Assembly: GCF_947488025.1 (NCBI RefSeq)
Contig: NZ_CANKYS010000002.1
Coordinates: 1-64,000, forward strand
From: an uncultured Nocardioides sp.
GTDB lineage: Bacteria > Actinomycetota > Actinomycetes > Propionibacteriales > Nocardioidaceae
Direction of reading: 5' to 3'
Length of the DNA stretch: 64,000 bases
Shown: piece by piece, positions 27,876 to 38,406 of the stretch
Numbering within the stretch: the first letter of the stretch is position 1
Layout: each line of letters opens with the position of its first letter
Notes under the pieces: generated by a model
What the model saw: only the letters and a program-made list of their open reading frames with translations
Databases searched by the model: none
Told to the model about the DNA's origin: nothing
Made by a program: the position numbers and the translations under genes

Positions 27876-28787
27876 ATGATCGAGCTCACCGACACCAGCT
27901 CGTCCAAGATCGCCGCTGAGTTCGTCCGGGCACGCACCCGGGCCGGCAGCCCCGCGATGGGCATGGTGATGACCCTGGTCATCGTCGCCCCGGAGGAGGA
28001 CGCCGCGGAGGCGATGGCCGCTGCCAAGCGGGCCTCGCGCGAGCACCCCTCCCGGGTGCTCGGCGTGATCCTCGGCGACGCCCGCGGAGCCGGCCAGGTC
28101 AACGCGCAGGTCGGCAGCGGCGACGGGTGGGGTGGCGAGACCGCCCTGATCCGGCTCAAGGGCGAGGTGGTCAAGCACGCCGAGTCCGTCGTGCTGCCCC
28201 TGCTCCTGCCGGACTCCCCCGTCGCGATCTGGTGGCCGACGTCCGCGCCGGCCGACACCGCCGCCGACCCGCTGGGTGCCCTGGCGCAGCGCCGCATCAC
28301 CGACTCGGCCGCGGTCCCGCGTGGCAAGTCCACCGCGATGCTCACCCAGTGCCGCACCTACGCGCCCGGCAACACCGACCTCAGCTGGACGCGCCTGACG
28401 CCGTGGCGGGCGCTGCTCGCCGCCGCCCTGGACCAGCACCCACTCAAGGTCACCCGGGCCACCGTCACCGCCGAGCGGATCAGCCCGAGCGCCGACCTGC
28501 TGGTGGCGTGGCTCAGCGACCGCCTCAAGGTCGAGGTCTCGCGTCGCAACTCCGACGGCCCGGGCATCACCGAGGTCAGCATGGAGACCAGGGAGGGCCC
28601 GATCCGCATCTCGCGCGCCGACGGCCGCCTGGCGACGTTCTCCTCGCCCAACCGGCCCGACCGGCCGGTCGCGCTCAAGCGCCGCGAGGTGCCGGCGCTG
28701 CTGGCCGAGGAGCTGCGCCGCCTCGACGAGGACGACGTCTACGCCGAGGTCGCCACCCACCTGGTCAAGCTGAGGAGCAAGAAGTGA
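27876..28787 (+). CDS. opcA: Glucose-6-phosphate dehydrogenase assembly protein OpcA
   Basis: 303 residues with the OpcA hallmarks: an N-terminal domain with MTLVIVAPEEDAAEAMAAA, the VVLPLLLPDSPVAIWWPTSAP core and DLSWTRLTPWRALLAAALD. It promotes assembly or redox-activation of G6PDH; no catalytic activity is known. GTG of pgl overlaps its stop. GGAGG lies just before the start, inside the zwf end. Confidence 0.93.
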   Translation: MIELTDTSSSKIAAEFVRARTRAGSPAMGMVMTLVIVAPEEDAAEAMAAAKRASREHPSRVLGVILGDARGAGQVNAQVGSGDGWGGETALIRLKGEVVKHAESVVLPLLLPDSPVAIWWPTSAPADTAADPLGALAQRRITDSAAVPRGKSTAMLTQCRTYAPGNTDLSWTRLTPWRALLAAALDQHPLKVTRATVTAERISPSADLLVAWLSDRLKVEVSRRNSDGPGITEVSMETREGPIRISRADGRLATFSSPNRPDRPVALKRREVPALLAEELRRLDEDDVYAEVATHLVKLRSKK

Positions 28788-29509
28788 ACGACGTCCACGT
28801 CCGCCGCCACGACGACGCCGACGTCCTCGTCGGCGACGTCGCCTCCGCCCTCCTCGACCGGCTCGAGGCCGCTCAGGGGCGGGGCGAGGTCCCCCAGGTC
28901 GGGCTGACCGGCGGCAGCATCGCCGAGGAGCTGCACCGCGAGCTCGCCCGCCGGGCCACGGACTCCGCGGTCGACTGGTCCCGGGTGGTCTTCTGGTGGG
29001 GTGACGAGCGCTTCGTCCCCGCCGACTCCCCCGACCGCAACGCCCGCCAGGCGCGCGAGTCGCTCCTCGACCACGTCCCGGTCGACCCGGCCAACGTGCA
29101 CGAGGTGCCGGCCAGCGACGAGGTGGCGACCGCCGAGGACGCGGCTGCGGCGTACAGCGAGTCGATGCGTGAGCACGGCGCGGGCTTCTTCGAGGTGCTG
29201 ATGCTCGGGATCGGGCCCGACGGGCACTGCGCGTCGCTGTTCCCCGGCCACCCGGCGCTCGAGGCCCGCGACGCGATCGCCGTCGCCGTCCACGACTCCC
29301 CCAAGCCGCCGCCCGACCGGGTCAGCCTCACCTTCGAGGCGATGGAGCGGTGCCGCGCCGTCTGGTTCATCGCCAGCGGCGAGGGCAAGGCCGAGGCCGT
29401 CGCGCGCGCCCTGGCCGACGACGGGTCCGTCACCGAGACCCCCGCCCGCGGCGTACGCGGTGACGAGACCGTCTGGTGGCTCGACGAAGCCGCCGCCTCC
29501 GCCCTCTGA
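28784..29509 (+). CDS. pgl: 6-phosphogluconolactonase
   Basis: 241 residues of the Pgl/DevB family. Motifs: VGLTGGSIAEELH, FWWGDERFVPADSPDRN and LGIGPDGHCASLFPGHP, which form the phosphate- and lactone-binding site. It hydrolyses the Zwf product. The GTG at 28784 has GAGGAG upstream and overlaps the opcA stop. The stop codon itself runs into the first unit of a palindromic repeat array. Confidence 0.94.
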   Translation: MNDVHVRRHDDADVLVGDVASALLDRLEAAQGRGEVPQVGLTGGSIAEELHRELARRATDSAVDWSRVVFWWGDERFVPADSPDRNARQARESLLDHVPVDPANVHEVPASDEVATAEDAAAAYSESMREHGAGFFEVLMLGIGPDGHCASLFPGHPALEARDAIAVAVHDSPKPPPDRVSLTFEAMERCRAVWFIASGEGKAEAVARALADDGSVTETPARGVRGDETVWWLDEAAASAL

Positions 29510-29591
29510 CCGGGCACTTCCTGCCCGTCCTGATCGCCGACCGGGCACTTCCTGCCCGTCCCAACCGCCGACCGGGCACTTCCTGCCCGTC
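29508..29591. repeat. Left array of a 31-bp REP-like palindromic repeat (3 copies)
   Basis: The 22-bp core GACCGGGCACTTCCTGCCCGTC occurs at 29508, 29539 and 29570 with exact 31-bp period; the 9-bp links differ slightly (CTGATCGCC, CCAACCGCC, GTGATCAGC). Each core is an imperfect hairpin, GGGCA paired with TGCCC around CTTCC. The array starts at the pgl stop codon. The same core appears in inverse orientation at 30633-30716. Confidence 0.95.
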
Positions 29592-29595
29592 GTGA

Positions 29596-30570
29596 TCAGC
29601 GGGAGAGGTCGATGACCACCGGACGGCTGGCGACCGCCGCGAGGTGTCCGCGTCGGAGGCGTCCGCTGGCCTCGAGCTCGCGGCCGTAGACGTCGTCCTT
29701 CGTGAAGACGTCCATGTGCCAGTCGCGGCGCTCCTCGAGCCACGTCAGGCGCGCCTCGTCGTCGTCCTGCTTCTCCTCGTCGTGGAACTCCTCGCCGAAG
29801 TACTCGGCGCCGTAGCGCGCCGACCGATCGCCGACGTCGATGCGGAACTTCGGCAGCCCGTCGTCGTCATCCACCCAGATCTGCGTCTCCGGCGGCGGCA
29901 GGTCGGCGTCGTACCAGTGCAGGCGCAAGGCGCTCTCGGGCGGGGACTCTGCTCCGGGGTCGCCGATCGGCGCCAGCGTGCGGAGCTGTCGTACGCCGCG
30001 ATGGCCCGCGAACCGGCCCATCTCGCTGAGCAACAGACCGTGGTCGAGCCCGAGCCGCAGGAAGCCGTCGATCGCGCTGAGGGCGTCGAAGCGCCAGAGC
30101 AGCCGACCCAGGTCGCAGGCTGTCCGAAGCGGCGTCGTCACCGTCAGCCCGCCCAGGTTCTGCGTGTCATGCATCGTCAGGTCGCGGATGCCGCTCGCGA
30201 GACCCGGGCGGCGCATCCTGCTGCCCCGCGTGCTGAAGACGTCCAGGGACGGCATCCGGTGGATGGCGGAGCGAGGGAGGGCGTCGACGCCGTGGAGCCA
30301 TGCCGCCGTCCGGTCCACGACGACGACATGCTCCGGGACGATGAGCTCCAGCGCTGCCACCCGAAGACGCAGCGAGTCGGGGACGCCGGCGACGACGAAC
30401 ACACCACGGAGCACGGGTCGCAGCAAGCCACGCTCGACCAGTCGACGCCGCAGGCTCTCGTCGACACCGAGACGGGACGCCTCGGCGGCCGAGAACGGAC
30501 GATCACACGGGATCGGCGCGTCCGAGCCCAGCGCGACGACGTCGCGGCACCACGGCGGCATGACCTGCAT
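29596..30570 (-). CDS. AbiEi-like wHTH / DUF559-like putative nuclease
   Basis: 324 residues, not closely recognised. The N-terminal half (AAEASRLGVDESLRRRLVERGLLRPVLRGVFVVAG, then DRTAAWLHGVD) has the winged-helix layout of AbiEi-type antitoxin domains. The C-terminal half (PPESALRLHWYDADLPPPETQ, then FRIDVGDRSARYGAEYFGEEFH) resembles the E...D...E core of DUF559/Vsr-like PD-(D/E)XK nucleases. ATG at 30570 has GGGTGG upstream; an upstream TTG would add 10 residues. The gene interrupts the usual pgl-secG neighbourhood and is flanked on both sides, only 5 and 63 bp away, by inverted repeat arrays. Nuclease activity is inference. Confidence 0.55.
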   Translation of the reverse strand: MQVMPPWCRDVVALGSDAPIPCDRPFSAAEASRLGVDESLRRRLVERGLLRPVLRGVFVVAGVPDSLRLRVAALELIVPEHVVVVDRTAAWLHGVDALPRSAIHRMPSLDVFSTRGSRMRRPGLASGIRDLTMHDTQNLGGLTVTTPLRTACDLGRLLWRFDALSAIDGFLRLGLDHGLLLSEMGRFAGHRGVRQLRTLAPIGDPGAESPPESALRLHWYDADLPPPETQIWVDDDDGLPKFRIDVGDRSARYGAEYFGEEFHDEEKQDDDEARLTWLEERRDWHMDVFTKDDVYGRELEASGRLRRGHLAAVASRPVVIDLSR

Positions 30571-30632
30571 GCGACCACCCTGCCCCGGGCCGGCGGGCAA
30601 CGTCGTACGTCATCCACAGGCGTGACCAGCAC

Positions 30633-30716
30633 GACGGGCAGGAAGTGCCCGGTCAGCGTCCAGGACGGGCAGGAAGTGCCCGGTCAGCGTCCAGGACGGG
30701 CAGGAAGCGCCCGGTC
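30633..30716. repeat. Right array of the 31-bp REP-like repeat, inverted (3 copies)
   Basis: Core GACGGGCAGGAAGTGCCCGGTC at 30633 and 30664, and a third at 30695 with one change (AAGCGCCC). Period is again exactly 31 bp with the link AGCGTCCAG. This is the reverse complement of the left array at 29508-29591, so the two arrays form a long inverted repeat enclosing the nuclease-like gene. It ends 6 bp before the rbpA stop codon. Confidence 0.95.
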
Positions 30717-30722
30717 AGCGCG

Positions 30723-31082
30723 TCAGAAGATGATCTCGCCGGCCTTGCGGCGGCTGCGCAGGAGAGCCACGGCCTCGTCGAGGATGTCGGCCGCCTCGGT
30801 CTCGCTGCGACGCTCCTTCACGTAGGCGAGGTGCGTCTTGTAGGGCTCGATCTTGGGGGCCGGGGGCGGGTTCTCCGAGTCGAGGCTCGCCGGCAGCCCG
30901 CACTTGGGGCAGTCCCACGAGTCGGGCACGGCGGCCTCGATCGCGAAGGTCACCACCGACCGGTGGTCGTGGCTGCAGAAGTAGGTGACCGCCTGCCGGG
31001 GCGCGGCCTCGCCGCGCTCGGCCTCGCCCATCGGACCGGCACCGACCCGACTACCGCGGATCGCGTTCCCAGCACCAGCCAT
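30723..31082 (-). CDS. rbpA: RNA polymerase-binding protein RbpA
   Basis: 119 residues, full length. The N-terminal tail, the Zn/barrel core (VTYFCSHDHRSVVTFAIEAAVPDSWDCPKCGLPA with its cysteines and histidine) and the C-terminal sigma-interacting helix (THLAYVKERRSETEAADILDEAVALLRSRR) are all visible. RbpA stabilises the housekeeping sigma factor on RNA polymerase and is confined to Actinobacteria. Its gene ends beside the right repeat array. Confidence 0.95.
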   Translation of the reverse strand: MAGAGNAIRGSRVGAGPMGEAERGEAAPRQAVTYFCSHDHRSVVTFAIEAAVPDSWDCPKCGLPASLDSENPPPAPKIEPYKTHLAYVKERRSETEAADILDEAVALLRSRRKAGEIIF

Positions 31083-31113
31083 GACGACTCCTTCTCAGAA
31101 ACGCTCGGGGGAC

Positions 31114-31353
31114 TCAGTTGCCCGTGTAGGCCATCAGGAGGCCCAGGGCAACGACACAGGCAAACCAGATGACGCCGACGCCGACCGTGAACCGGTCGAG
31201 GTTGCGCTCAGCCACCGACGATCCCCCCAGACTGCTGCTGACGCCGCCGCCGAACATGTCGGACAGGCCGCCGCCGCGTCCCTTGTGGAGCAGCACCAGC
31301 AGAATCATGATCGCGCTCGTAATCATGAGCAGGACGGTGAAGGCAGGAATCAC
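31114..31353 (-). CDS. secG: Preprotein translocase subunit SecG
   Basis: 79 residues with two membrane spans (TVLLMITSAIMILLVLLHKG and VGVGVIWFACVVALGLLMAY) and the connecting GGGLSDMFGGG loop typical of SecG. It assists SecYE-mediated export. GTG start at 31353. Downstream of tpiA, 43 bp away, in the conserved gap-pgk-tpi-secG order. Confidence 0.93.
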   Translation of the reverse strand: MIPAFTVLLMITSAIMILLVLLHKGRGGGLSDMFGGGVSSSLGGSSVAERNLDRFTVGVGVIWFACVVALGLLMAYTGN

Positions 31354-31396
31354 GAGCGGAAGCCTACGTCACGATCGTCGTGAACCGGTGAGCGCC

Positions 31397-32194
31397 TCAC
31401 AGCACGGGCATGTCGTAGAAACGGCAGATGCCGCCGAACTCGTCGACCTGCAGGCTGGCTCCCCCGACCAGGCACCCGTCGACGTCGGCCTTCTCCATGA
31501 TCCCGCCGACGTTGGCGGCCTTGACCGACCCGCCGTAGAGCACGCGGACGCCGTCGGCGGCCCCGTCACCGTGCACCTCGCGGATCCGCTCACGGATCGC
31601 CGCGCAGACCTCCTGCGCGTCGTCGGGGGTCGCGACCTCGCCCGTCCCGATGGCCCAGACGGGCTCGTAGGCGACGACGAGACCGGCGACCTGCTCGGCG
31701 GTGAACCCGTCGAGCGAGCCGTCGAGCTGGGTGAGCGTGAAGGGCACGTGCTCACCGGCCTGGCGTACGTCGAGGCCCTCCCCGACGCACACGATGGGCG
31801 TCATGTGGGCGTGCAGCGCCTGGTGGGCCTTGCCGTTGACGAGCTCGTCGGACTCGTTGTGGAGCATCCGGCGCTCGCTGTGGCCGACCACGACGTAGGA
31901 GCAGCCCAGCTTGGACAGCATCGACGCCGAGATCTCGCCGGTGTAGGCGCCGCTGTCGTGGACGGAGACGTCCTGTGCGCCGTAGCGGATCGACAGGCGG
32001 TCGCCGTCGACCAGCGTCTGCACCGAGCGGAGGTCGGTGAACGGGGGCACGACGACGACCTCGACCTTGCCGAAGTCGTGGCGCTTGTCCGCGAGCGTCC
32101 AGGCGAGCTTCTGGACCAGCACCACCGCTTCCTGGTGGTTGAGGTTCATCTTCCAGTTGCCCGCCATCAGCGGGGTGCGGTCGTTCTTGGCCAC
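31397..32194 (-). CDS. tpiA: Triosephosphate isomerase
   Basis: 265 residues. Catalytic K15 (GNWKMN), H105 (VVGHSERR) and E177 ([11 protein letters not shown]) are present, as is the C-terminal [13 protein letters not shown] phosphate loop. It interconverts DHAP and glyceraldehyde-3-phosphate. It follows pgk with 2 bp between stop and start. Confidence 0.97.
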   Translation of the reverse strand: MAKNDRTPLMAGNWKMNLNHQEAVVLVQKLAWTLADKRHDFGKVEVVVVPPFTDLRSVQTLVDGDRLSIRYGAQDVSVHDSGAYTGEISASMLSKLGCSYVVVGHSERRMLHNESDELVNGKAHQALHAHMTPIVCVGEGLDVRQAGEHVPFTLTQLDGSLDGFTAEQVAGLVVAYEPVWAIGTGEVATPDDAQEVCAAIRERIREVHGDGAADGVRVLYGGSVKAANVGGIMEKADVDGCLVGGASLQVDEFGGICRFYDMPVL

Positions 32195-32196
32195 GG

Positions 32197-33411
32197 TCAG
32201 CCCCTCTCAAGTACGGCGATGCCCGGGAGCTCCTTGCCCTCCAGGAACTCCAGCGACGCGCCACCGCCGGTGGAGATGTGGCCGAAGGCGGCCTCGTCGA
32301 AGCCGAGCTGGCGCACGGCAGCGGCGGAGTCGCCACCGCCGACGACCGACAGCCCGTCGACCTTGGTCAGCGCCTCGGCGACCGCGCGGGTGCCGCCGGC
32401 GAAGGCGTCGGTCTCGAACACGCCCATCGGGCCGTTCCAGAAGACGGTCCGCGCGTCGGCCAGCGCAGCCGCGAAGGCGGCCGCCGACTCGGGACCGATG
32501 TCGAGCCCGAGGGCGTCGGCCGGGATCTCCGAGGCGGGTACGACGGAGGGCTGCGGCTCGCGGTCGCCCGACGGGAACGCCGTGTCCACGACGACGTCGG
32601 TCGGCAGCACGATCTCGACGCCGCGGTCCGCGGCCTCGCGGAGGTAGCGGGTGCAGGTGTCGAGCTGGTCGGCCTCGAGCAGGCTCTTGCCGACCTCGTG
32701 GCCCTGGGCCTTGAGGAAGGTGAAGACCATGCCGCCGCCGATGAGCAGCTTGTCGGCCTTGTCGATGAGGTTGTCGATCACCCCGAGCTTGTCGGAGACC
32801 TTCGACCCGCCCAGCACGACCACGTAGGGCCGCTCGGGCTCCTCGGTGAGCCTGCGCAGCACGTCGACCTCCGCCGCCACCAGCCCGCCCATCGCGGACG
32901 GCAGCCGCAGCGCGACGTCGTACACGCTGGCCTGCTTGCGGTGCACGACGCCGAACCCGTCGGAGACGAAGGCGTCGGCCAGCTGGGCGAGCTGGTCGGC
33001 GAACGCTCCGCGGACCTCGTCGTCCTTGCTGGTCTCGCCGTCGTTGAAGCGGACGTTCTCCAGGAGGGCGACGTCGCCGTCCTGCAGGCCCGCGACCGTC
33101 TCCGACGCGCTCGCCCCGACGGTGTCGGTCGCGAAGGCGACCGGCCGACCGAGCAGCTCGGACAGCCGAGCGGCGACCGGCTCGAGGGAGTACGCCGGGT
33201 CGGGCTCGCCCTTCGGCCGCCCGAGGTGGGCGGTGACGACCACGCGGGCACCCGCCTCGGACAGCTGCCTGATGGTCGGCACGCTCGCGCGGATCCGGCC
33301 GTCGTCGGCGATGGTGGTGCCGTCGAGGGGCACGTTGAGGTCCGAGCGGACCAGGACGCGCTTGCCCGTCAGGTCACCGAGGGACTCGATGCCAGCGGTG
33401 GGGTCGGCCAT
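32197..33411 (-). CDS. pgk: Phosphoglycerate kinase
   Basis: 404 residues. Recognisable parts are [51 protein letters not shown] and the nucleotide-binding end [15 protein letters not shown]...[21 protein letters not shown]. It makes ATP from 1,3-bisphosphoglycerate. Between gap (5 bp) and tpiA (2 bp), clearly one operon. Confidence 0.97.
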   Translation of the reverse strand: MADPTAGIESLGDLTGKRVLVRSDLNVPLDGTTIADDGRIRASVPTIRQLSEAGARVVVTAHLGRPKGEPDPAYSLEPVAARLSELLGRPVAFATDTVGASASETVAGLQDGDVALLENVRFNDGETSKDDEVRGAFADQLAQLADAFVSDGFGVVHRKQASVYDVALRLPSAMGGLVAAEVDVLRRLTEEPERPYVVVLGGSKVSDKLGVIDNLIDKADKLLIGGGMVFTFLKAQGHEVGKSLLEADQLDTCTRYLREAADRGVEIVLPTDVVVDTAFPSGDREPQPSVVPASEIPADALGLDIGPESAAAFAAALADARTVFWNGPMGVFETDAFAGGTRAVAEALTKVDGLSVVGGGDSAAAVRQLGFDEAAFGHISTGGGASLEFLEGKELPGIAVLERG

Positions 33412-33416
33412 CGGGG

Positions 33417-34562
<1,146 letters not shown>

Positions 34563-34658
34563 TCACCCCGTCGGGACCGACACGGCATGTGCATGATGTC
34601 CCCGCACTCCGGGTCGACCGGGTGACGATCGGACGACACGGCTCCAGGAGGACTTCAG

Positions 34659-35531
34659 GTGCAGGACGGGGGCGGCATCGGCGTCCGGTGCTCGGGCGTG
34701 GTGCACCTCTACCGCACCTTCGAGGGCCACGACGTCGTCGCGTTGCAGGGCGTCGACCTCGAGATCGCCCCGGGCGAGCGCGTCGCGTTCCTGGGCCCGA
34801 GCGGGTCGGGCAAGTCCACCCTCCTCGCGCTCCTGGGGGGCATCCAGCGGCCGAGCGCCGGGCGGATCCTCCTCGGCGACGACGACATCTCCCGCATGGG
34901 CGAGCGACACCTCGCCCGGCTGCGGGCACGCCGGGTGGCGACGATGCTGCAGGGAGCCACCCGCAACCTCCTCCCCTACACGACGGCGCGGCGCAACATC
35001 GAGTTCGCCCGCGTCGGCATGACCGCCGAGGAGGCCGACCGGGCACCGGGCGTGGCCGACCTGCTCGACCGGATGGGGCTGACCGACCAGGCCGACCAGG
35101 TGGTGAGCACGATGTCGGGCGGCCAGCGCCAGCGCCTCGCCCTCGCGTGCGCGGTCGCGACCACGCCGGGCCTGCTGCTCGCCGACGAGCCCACCAGCCA
35201 GCTCTCCCACGCCGACCGTGACGCCGTCGTCGGGCTGCTCCACGACCTCAACCGCGACTTCGGCACCACCGTCGTGGTCGTCACCCACCAGCCCGAGGTC
35301 GCGGCGACGTTCCCCCGCACCGTGACGATGAAGGGCGGCCGGGTCGGGTCCGAGGGCCACCACGGCGCCGAGTACGCCGTCATCGGCAATGAGGGCGTCC
35401 TCCACCTGCCCTCCCACGTCACCACGCAGTGGCCGGCCGGGACGCTCGTGCGGGTCGAGGCGGAGCCGCGCCGGATCGTCATCACGCACCCGGCCGACGA
35501 GACCGGCATCCCGCGGGACGGTCTGCGATGA
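34659..35531 (+). CDS. ABC transporter ATPase (MacB/LolD-like), first of the island
   Basis: 290 residues. Walker [10 protein letters not shown], signature [12 protein letters not shown], Walker [14 protein letters not shown]-loop VVTHQPEV; a 60-residue C-terminal extension follows the ATPase core. The Walker B wording and the neighbouring FtsX-type permeases point to a MacB/LolD-type mechanotransmission system, not a conventional importer. GTG at 34659 has AGGAGG 7 nt upstream. Its stop overlaps the start of the next ATPase gene. Confidence 0.88.
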   Translation: MQDGGGIGVRCSGVVHLYRTFEGHDVVALQGVDLEIAPGERVAFLGPSGSGKSTLLALLGGIQRPSAGRILLGDDDISRMGERHLARLRARRVATMLQGATRNLLPYTTARRNIEFARVGMTAEEADRAPGVADLLDRMGLTDQADQVVSTMSGGQRQRLALACAVATTPGLLLADEPTSQLSHADRDAVVGLLHDLNRDFGTTVVVVTHQPEVAATFPRTVTMKGGRVGSEGHHGAEYAVIGNEGVLHLPSHVTTQWPAGTLVRVEAEPRRIVITHPADETGIPRDGLR

Positions 35532-36184
35532 GGACCGAGACGTACGGGACCGGTGACCTGGTCCTCGACCACGTCGGCTACCAGCCCGGACCCCTGCTGC
35601 TCGACGACGTCTCGGTGACGTTCGCCGCCGGGCGCGTCACGGCCCTGTCCGGGCCGAGCGGGTCGGGCAAGACGACGCTCCTCTCGATCGCCGGCGGGCT
35701 CGTCGCCCCGAGCACCGGCTCGGCGACGTACGACGGCCGGCCGACGTGGCAGGGAGACGGCGACCCGCCGCCCGAGATCGCCTTCGTGCTCCAGGTCTAC
35801 GGCCTCGTCCCCATCCTGTCCGCACGCGAGAACGTCGCCATCGCGCTCCGCGCCCGCGGGACGTCGTGGAGCGACGCGTCCGACCGCGCCGAGGCGGCGC
35901 TGGCCCGCTTCGACATCGCCGACCTCGGCGATCGCCAGGTGGAGGAGCTGTCCGGCGGACAGCTGCAGCGCGTGGCCTGCGCCCGCGGCCTGGTCGTGGG
36001 CGCGCCGGTGCTGCTCGCCGACGAGCCGACCAGCGAGCTCGACCAGGGCAACGTCTCGGTCGTCCTCGACGCGCTGCGCGCCGAGGCCGAGCGCGGGTGC
36101 GTGGTCGTCATCGCCACCCACGACCCGGCCATCGTGGACCTGGCCGACCACCACGTGGCGATCGACGAGGGCCGACTCGTATGA
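35528..36184 (+). CDS. Second ABC ATPase (MacB/LolD-like)
   Basis: 218 residues. Walker A GPSGSGKTT, Q-loop LQVYGLVPIL, signature LSGGQLQRVACA, Walker [13 protein letters not shown] and H-loop ATHDPA are intact, so this is a second active ATPase, possibly forming a heterodimer with the first. ATG overlaps the preceding stop and its own stop overlaps the permease start (4-bp overlaps), indicating a tightly coupled operon. Confidence 0.88.
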   Translation: MRTETYGTGDLVLDHVGYQPGPLLLDDVSVTFAAGRVTALSGPSGSGKTTLLSIAGGLVAPSTGSATYDGRPTWQGDGDPPPEIAFVLQVYGLVPILSARENVAIALRARGTSWSDASDRAEAALARFDIADLGDRQVEELSGGQLQRVACARGLVVGAPVLLADEPTSELDQGNVSVVLDALRAEAERGCVVVIATHDPAIVDLADHHVAIDEGRLV

Positions 36185-38406
36185 CCCTGCGGCTCATGGC
36201 CGGGTGGTGGGCCCGGCGGGGCACGCACCTGCCCATCGCTGCTGCGATCGCCCTGGTCACCGCCGCGACCGTGCTGGCCGACGGCAGCGGCAGGCCCGCC
36301 CTCCTCGCCCCGCTGGTCCTGCTGGCAGCCGGGGTCCTCCCGGGCGCGGGCCTGGCCCTCGGCGACGCCCGGCGCCAGGAGGCGGCCCTGCTGCGGCTGC
36401 ACGGCCGCCGAGGCGTCGGGTGGGTGTCGTCGCTCGTCGCCGAGCCGCTGCTGACCGCGGTCCTCGGCGGCCTGGTGGGAGTCGCGGTGCCGCTGGCCCT
36501 CGGCGCCGGGACCGCGTCCGCAGGCCTGACGGCCGTGGTGTGGCTCGTCGCCACCGCCACGATGGTCACGGCGATGGTCGTCGCCGTGCGCGGACCGCTC
36601 ACCGACCTGCTCCGCCCGGCCGCCGGGGACCGGGCGCGCAGCGCCGGCACCGCGGCGGCCCTGGTTCCCGTGGTCGTCGGGGTCGCGGCCGTCGTCGCCC
36701 TCCTGCGCCGCTCCTCGTCCGCGCCCGACGTGTGGGCCTTCACCGCCCCCGCGGTCGTCGGGCTCGCCGCGGGTCTGCTGGCGACCGCGGCGGTGCGGCT
36801 CCTCGCGCGCCGGCTCGCTCGGCGTCCCGGGATCGGACCCTCGCTCGCCGGCCACCGCCTCGCGCTGCCGCGAGCCTCGGCCGGCCTGCCGGTCCTGGTC
36901 GGCTCGGCGGTGCTGCTCGGCTGCGCTGCCAACATCGCGCTGGCGGTCGCCGAGTGGTCGGACGACACCGCCGTCGTCACGGCCCCGACGCCGCTCGTGG
37001 TGCCGTACGACGGGTCAGCGGAGGCGCTCGTCGAGGCGACCCGCGAGGCCGATCCGGACGGCCAGTGGCTGATGGCGGCGATCCGGGTCTTCGAGGACGA
37101 GCGCCCGGTCTCGCGTCGCGTCTACCTCGACACGACGCGCTACGAGCGCGTGGTCGGCGACAGCCTCGACGGGACCGTCGCAGCTGGCGGCTCGGCCCTG
37201 GTGACCGACCTCGGCGCCGCGGCCGCGGCGACCGAGGCCGAGCCCACCACCACCGGTGGCCGCCTGACCGTCCGCCTCGCGCTGGACGGCCCCCGCGCCC
37301 GGCCCCTGCGCCTCGACCTCCTGACGGTGAGCCCGACCGGGGTGGGCCGCCAGACCGTCTTCGCCCGTCCGGAGCCGGGCGAGCCGACGACGGTGTCGGC
37401 CGACCTGGTCCGCTGCGAGACCGGCTGCCGGGTGACCGGCCTCGAGGTCGCCGTCGGCGTCCCGTGCAACGACGACACCTGGGCCCAGCCCCGGTGCCAG
37501 CGGCCCTTCCTCGACCTCACCACCCTCGACCTCGGCGGGCTCGACCTGCTCGCCCGACCGTGGACGCTGGCCGAGCCCGACGACCGACCTCCCGGGGAGG
37601 TCGTCGCCACTCCGGACCGCCTCCGCGTCCGCCCGAGCAGCGCCGGCACCAGCTACCTCGCCACCGACCGGTCCCCCTGGGCGGCACCGGTCCTCGCCAC
37701 CGACACGGTCGCCTGGAGCGACGGGCCGGAGGCGCCCACCACCGGCGGCATGGCCCGCCCCGCCCGGGTCCTCGGGACCGCGGACGCGCTGCCCCTGGTG
37801 GGCGCCGCCGGCACCGTCCTCGACCTGACCAGCTCCACGGTGCCCGGCACGGGCGCCGTCGCCCGGGCCGAGCCCCTGGTCCTGGCTCGCGGCGACACCC
37901 CGACGGACGTGCTGGCCCGGGTCGGCACCGCCCGCGCGGGGACCGAGCTCTCGGACGACCTCGTCGAGGCCGCCGACGACGGCGTGGCCACCCGGTACGC
38001 CCTGCTGGCGGCAGGGGGCGCACTGCTCGGCCTCCTCGCCCTCGCCCTGCCGGCCGCGCGGCTGCGCCGCGAGCGCACCCACGAGCGCGCGGTCCTCCGC
38101 CTCGTCGGCGTACGACGGTCCGACCAGCGCGCCGCGGGCCGCCTGGGGATCGTCGTGGTGGCCCTCGCGGCAGGACTGGCGACCGTCGTCGCGACGTTGC
38201 TGGTCGTCACGGCCCTCTCCGACGCGCTGCCCGTGCTGGCAGCCGGTCCCGGGCAGCTCCCCCTCGACACCGGCGCCCGTGTGCCGGCGATCATCCTTGC
38301 GGGCGCCGTCGCGACGGTCCTGGCCGCTGCCACCACGTGGTGGACCGACCGCGTCACCGACCGGGCCAGCCTCCCGGCCCGGCTGCGCGAGGAGGTCACG
38401 CCGTGA
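36181..38406 (+). CDS. FtsX-like ABC permease with extracytoplasmic domain
   Basis: 741 residues. Several N-terminal membrane spans (e.g. LPIAAAIALVTAATVLADG and AALVPVVVGVAAVVALL) precede a large non-membrane region, about 260-590, and a final group of spans (LLAAGGALLGLLALALPAA onward). The LLRLHGRRGVGWV and VLRLVGVRRSDQRAAG loops are FtsX-type coupling loops. The ectodomain carries ADPDGQWLMAAIRVFED and RCETGCRVTGLEVAVG, mirrored in the second permease. Cysteines in the ectodomain may form disulfides. Function (export or lipid/cell-wall signalling) unknown. Confidence 0.8.
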   Translation: MTLRLMAGWWARRGTHLPIAAAIALVTAATVLADGSGRPALLAPLVLLAAGVLPGAGLALGDARRQEAALLRLHGRRGVGWVSSLVAEPLLTAVLGGLVGVAVPLALGAGTASAGLTAVVWLVATATMVTAMVVAVRGPLTDLLRPAAGDRARSAGTAAALVPVVVGVAAVVALLRRSSSAPDVWAFTAPAVVGLAAGLLATAAVRLLARRLARRPGIGPSLAGHRLALPRASAGLPVLVGSAVLLGCAANIALAVAEWSDDTAVVTAPTPLVVPYDGSAEALVEATREADPDGQWLMAAIRVFEDERPVSRRVYLDTTRYERVVGDSLDGTVAAGGSALVTDLGAAAAATEAEPTTTGGRLTVRLALDGPRARPLRLDLLTVSPTGVGRQTVFARPEPGEPTTVSADLVRCETGCRVTGLEVAVGVPCNDDTWAQPRCQRPFLDLTTLDLGGLDLLARPWTLAEPDDRPPGEVVATPDRLRVRPSSAGTSYLATDRSPWAAPVLATDTVAWSDGPEAPTTGGMARPARVLGTADALPLVGAAGTVLDLTSSTVPGTGAVARAEPLVLARGDTPTDVLARVGTARAGTELSDDLVEAADDGVATRYALLAAGGALLGLLALALPAARLRRERTHERAVLRLVGVRRSDQRAAGRLGIVVVALAAGLATVVATLLVVTALSDALPVLAAGPGQLPLDTGARVPAIILAGAVATVLAAATTWWTDRVTDRASLPARLREEVTP

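Noticed and set aside
29508..29591. CRISPR array
   Set aside because: The links between repeats are only 9 bp and similar to one another, there are only three units per side, no cas genes are present, and the same repeat returns inverted on the other side of a gene.
35746..36180. A longer N-terminus for the first FtsX permease
   Set aside because: The frame is open upstream, but it is antisense-like noise within the second ATPase gene; ATG 36181 overlaps the ATPase stop in the same way as its neighbours and begins the membrane sequence.
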